A stretch of 6,665 nucleotides of DNA, taken from positions 1 through 6,665 of the forward strand of contig JAXHUA010000137.1 of NCBI GenBank assembly GCA_034189695.1. The letters are read 5' to 3'. Positions 5,742-6,665 of this stretch are shown here, piece after piece. Every line of letters starts with the position of its first letter. Within the stretch, counting starts at the first letter, position 1. Source of the DNA: JAXHUA01 sp034189695 (GTDB lineage Bacteria; Chloroflexota; Dehalococcoidia; E44-bin15). A program made the position numbers and the translations under genes. The notes under the pieces are model-generated. The model made no database searches, had not been told where the DNA came from, and saw only the letters and a program-made list of their open reading frames with translations.

Positions 5742-6427
5742 TGCCCGCCTTCGCCGATGGGAGTTTCCTTCCAGGACTTCCACCACAGGATTCTGACGAA
5801 GCGGCCCCTCGCGTAGATCGTTCTGCCTGCCTCCGCGGCAATCCGGGTCGCGGCCGCCGCGTCCTTCTCGGTGGTGTAGCCAAGGATAGCCACGCCGCCG
5901 CGCTCACGCAGGAACTGCCGGAGCTTGTACGAACGGTACGTGCGGAAGCCCATCCTGCGGTACTTCGGATTGGTCCAGACGCTGCCGGAGAATGATTCCC
6001 CCCTTGCGAAGTCAAGCTTGATGGGAGGCTCATTGAGAGCGTCCATGGCGCGCTGGGTGAGCGCGACCCAGCTTATCGCCGCGAGCTCCCGTCCAACGAA
6101 GAGGCAGAAAGCGGTTGCGCCGCTATCGAGCGCCTTTCTCCCGTCAACGAAGTGGGGGTGTGACCGAAAGCAGTAGCCGTCTGCCTCCAGTTCGTCCGCC
6201 TCCCTGTTGGTAGCGACGATCTTGAGGAAGAGGTCGTCCACCTGCGGCACCGGAGGAGCCTCCTCGCCCTGTCGAGCGTTGTCGAGCCAGCGCACGGTCA
6301 GGTAGTAGGCTTGGTGGTCGAAGAAGCACCTCGCTGCGAAGCTGGCTCCCCGCCTCGCGAGGGGGGCGAGCCCTTCGGTGTGGTAGATTCGCCTGGCTCT
6401 TTCGAGCAGAGTCGCGATAGTCTGCAT
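5729..6427 (-). CDS. GNAT-like array protein F (first in operon, subtype 2)
   Basis: A protein of 232 aa and the promoter-proximal gene. The start is the ATG at 6425-6427, where MQTIATLLERARRIYHTEGL lines up with the other copies. A GTG at 6458-6460 is in frame but overlaps the -10 element and would not be transcribed from it. No Shine-Dalgarno sequence is visible, unlike the internal genes. Features: a weakly hydrophobic segment RGASFAARCFF (26-36), the insert PHFV (91-94) shared with gene B, CLFVGRELAAISW (108-120), PPIKLDF (134-140) and VWTNPKYRRMGFRTY (150-164). E187-K-D-AAA sits where GNATs have N-x-x-A, so the Asn is lost. YARGRFVRILWWKSW (205-219) is a conservative variant of the C-terminal block. 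It ends EGGQCGS, overlapping gene E by 13 nt. Confidence 0.76.
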   Translation of the reverse strand: MQTIATLLERARRIYHTEGLAPLARRGASFAARCFFDHQAYYLTVRWLDNARQGEEAPPVPQVDDLFLKIVATNREADELEADGYCFRSHPHFVDGRKALDSGATAFCLFVGRELAAISWVALTQRAMDALNEPPIKLDFARGESFSGSVWTNPKYRRMGFRTYRSYKLRQFLRERGGVAILGYTTEKDAAAATRIAAEAGRTIYARGRFVRILWWKSWKETPIGEGGQCGS

Positions 6428-6450
6428 TGGACGGCTTGCGCTACGATTGC

Positions 6451-6459
6451 ATTCTAGCA
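6451..6459 (-). promoter_or_regulatory. Extended -10 promoter of the six-gene operon
   Basis: The minus strand reads TGCTAGAAT (6459-6451), a TAGAAT -10 with the TGn extension. No good -35 stands 16-18 bp upstream. The predicted start near 6444 leaves a leader of about 17 nt before gene F with no clear ribosome site. No other promoter is obvious inside the array, so the six genes are probably one transcript. Confidence 0.55.
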
Positions 6460-6474
6460 CGGATGGTCAGCCAG

Positions 6475-6504
6475 TTGACAGTGATAGCGGCTCTGTGTTA
6501 TATG
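6475..6504 (+). promoter_or_regulatory. Divergent plus-strand promoter
   Basis: A perfect TTGACA at 6475-6480 is followed after 18 bp by TATATG (6499-6504), preceded by the TGn extension (6496-6498). The predicted start is near 6511, reading away from the array. It is back to back with the array promoter, only 15 bp from its TGn motif, so one regulator could affect both. Confidence 0.5.
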
Positions 6505-6510
6505 TGTGCT

Positions 6511-6630
6511 TCGCTGGGAGCGCTGTTTCGGGCATTCGCTCAGAAACGGCCCGGACTTGTGGTCAGGTCGAACAGGCCAGGCCCCCTCTTTGATGCATGA
6601 TGCATTTGTGGTGGGTCTGGCCTTTGTCTT
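6511..6630 (+). ncRNA. Candidate small RNA of about 120 nt
   Basis: Between the divergent promoter and a terminator lies a stretch with no good ORF but clear RNA structure. GCTGTTTC (6522-6529) pairs with GAAACGGC (6543-6550) with one G-U pair and a 13-nt loop. A single-stranded stretch around 6551-6574 follows, then the terminator stem. I do not recognise the family. GGTCAGGTCG (6561-6570) recalls the tip of bacterial SRP RNA, but the rest of that motif is missing. The start is predicted, not shown, and the region could instead be the leader of a gene beyond the window. Confidence 0.35.
6575..6630 (+). terminator. Rho-independent terminator
   Basis: GGCCAGGCCC (6575-6584) pairs over 10 bp, with one G-U pair, with GGGTCTGGCC (6613-6622), followed by TTTGTCTT. 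The 28-nt loop contains a direct repeat of GATGCAT (6592-6598, 6599-6605). The T-tract is only on the plus strand, so it ends rightward transcription. Confidence 0.6.
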
Positions 6631-6665
6631 CTGGAGCGGGGGTGGGGGTTTGGGGCAGTCGCTGT

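Larger units (their letters stand above)
2282..6427 (-). repeat. Tandem array of six paralogous genes
   Basis: The six stop codons lie at 2282, 3003, 3698, 4375, 5052 and 5729, with spacings of 721, 695, 677, 677 and 677 bp. The clearest DNA-level repeat is the stretch coding the C-terminal block: on the plus strand CCTCCACCA(C/G)AG(G/A)A(C/T/A)(T/C)CTGA recurs in all copies, with small changes, near 2370, 3068, 3748, 4423, 5100 and 5777. The middle and N-terminal parts have diverged much further. Because 677 is not a multiple of three, neighbouring genes occupy different frames. This produces several long false N-terminal extensions over the upstream gene. Confidence 0.9.

Noticed and set aside
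2282..6427. Reading the regularly spaced repeats as a CRISPR or similar array
   Set aside because: The period is about 680 bp and the repeats are coding parts of full-length genes. There are no short repeats with unique spacers.
6511..6630. Identification as SRP (4.5S-type) RNA, tmRNA or 6S RNA
   Set aside because: GGTCAGGTCG resembles the SRP tip, but the GGAAGCAGCC half is absent. There is no tRNA-like end, and no long 6S-like bulged helix could be drawn.

Overview
The window is bacterial chromosomal DNA of moderate to high GC. It has tightly packed, overlapping genes, Shine-Dalgarno sites set exactly 6 nt before most starts, and sigma70-like promoters. No taxonomic marker is present. My recollection that proteins like the large paralogue family occur in Chloroflexota (Dehalococcoidia-like) genomes is only a weak hint. 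All recognised protein genes lie on the minus strand; the plus strand carries a tRNA and a possible small RNA.

Left end (1-320): the first 40 codons of an integrase-type transposase, cut by the window edge, read leftwards. Behind its start lie two 35-bp-spaced direct repeats that look like an insertion-sequence end. These abut the promoter of a tRNA-Gly(CCC) gene with encoded CCA.

Accessory block (463-1992): a PIN-domain protein preceded 2 nt upstream by a tiny, extremely basic ORF behind an extended -10 promoter. Upstream of that is a complete hicAB toxin-antitoxin pair with a near-consensus promoter that contains a direct repeat, a candidate HicB operator. A region with two hairpins (2128-2259) separates this block from the next.

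Main feature (2282-6427): six consecutive paralogous genes of 229-243 codons, all minus strand. Each starts inside the end of the one before it, by 13 nt at four junctions and 11 nt at the fifth. The proteins share a basic N-terminal helix with a hydrophobic stretch, a GNAT-like acyltransferase core, and a near-invariant C-terminal LWW-x-SW block. The copies fall into two subtypes that alternate strictly along the operon (2-1-2-1-2-1 in transcription order), so the ancestral unit may have been a gene pair. The function is unknown; acyl transfer at the membrane is an inference.

Right end (6428-6665): an extended -10 promoter drives the array leftwards. A divergent plus-strand promoter leads into about 120 nt with one internal hairpin and a Rho-independent terminator, a candidate small RNA.
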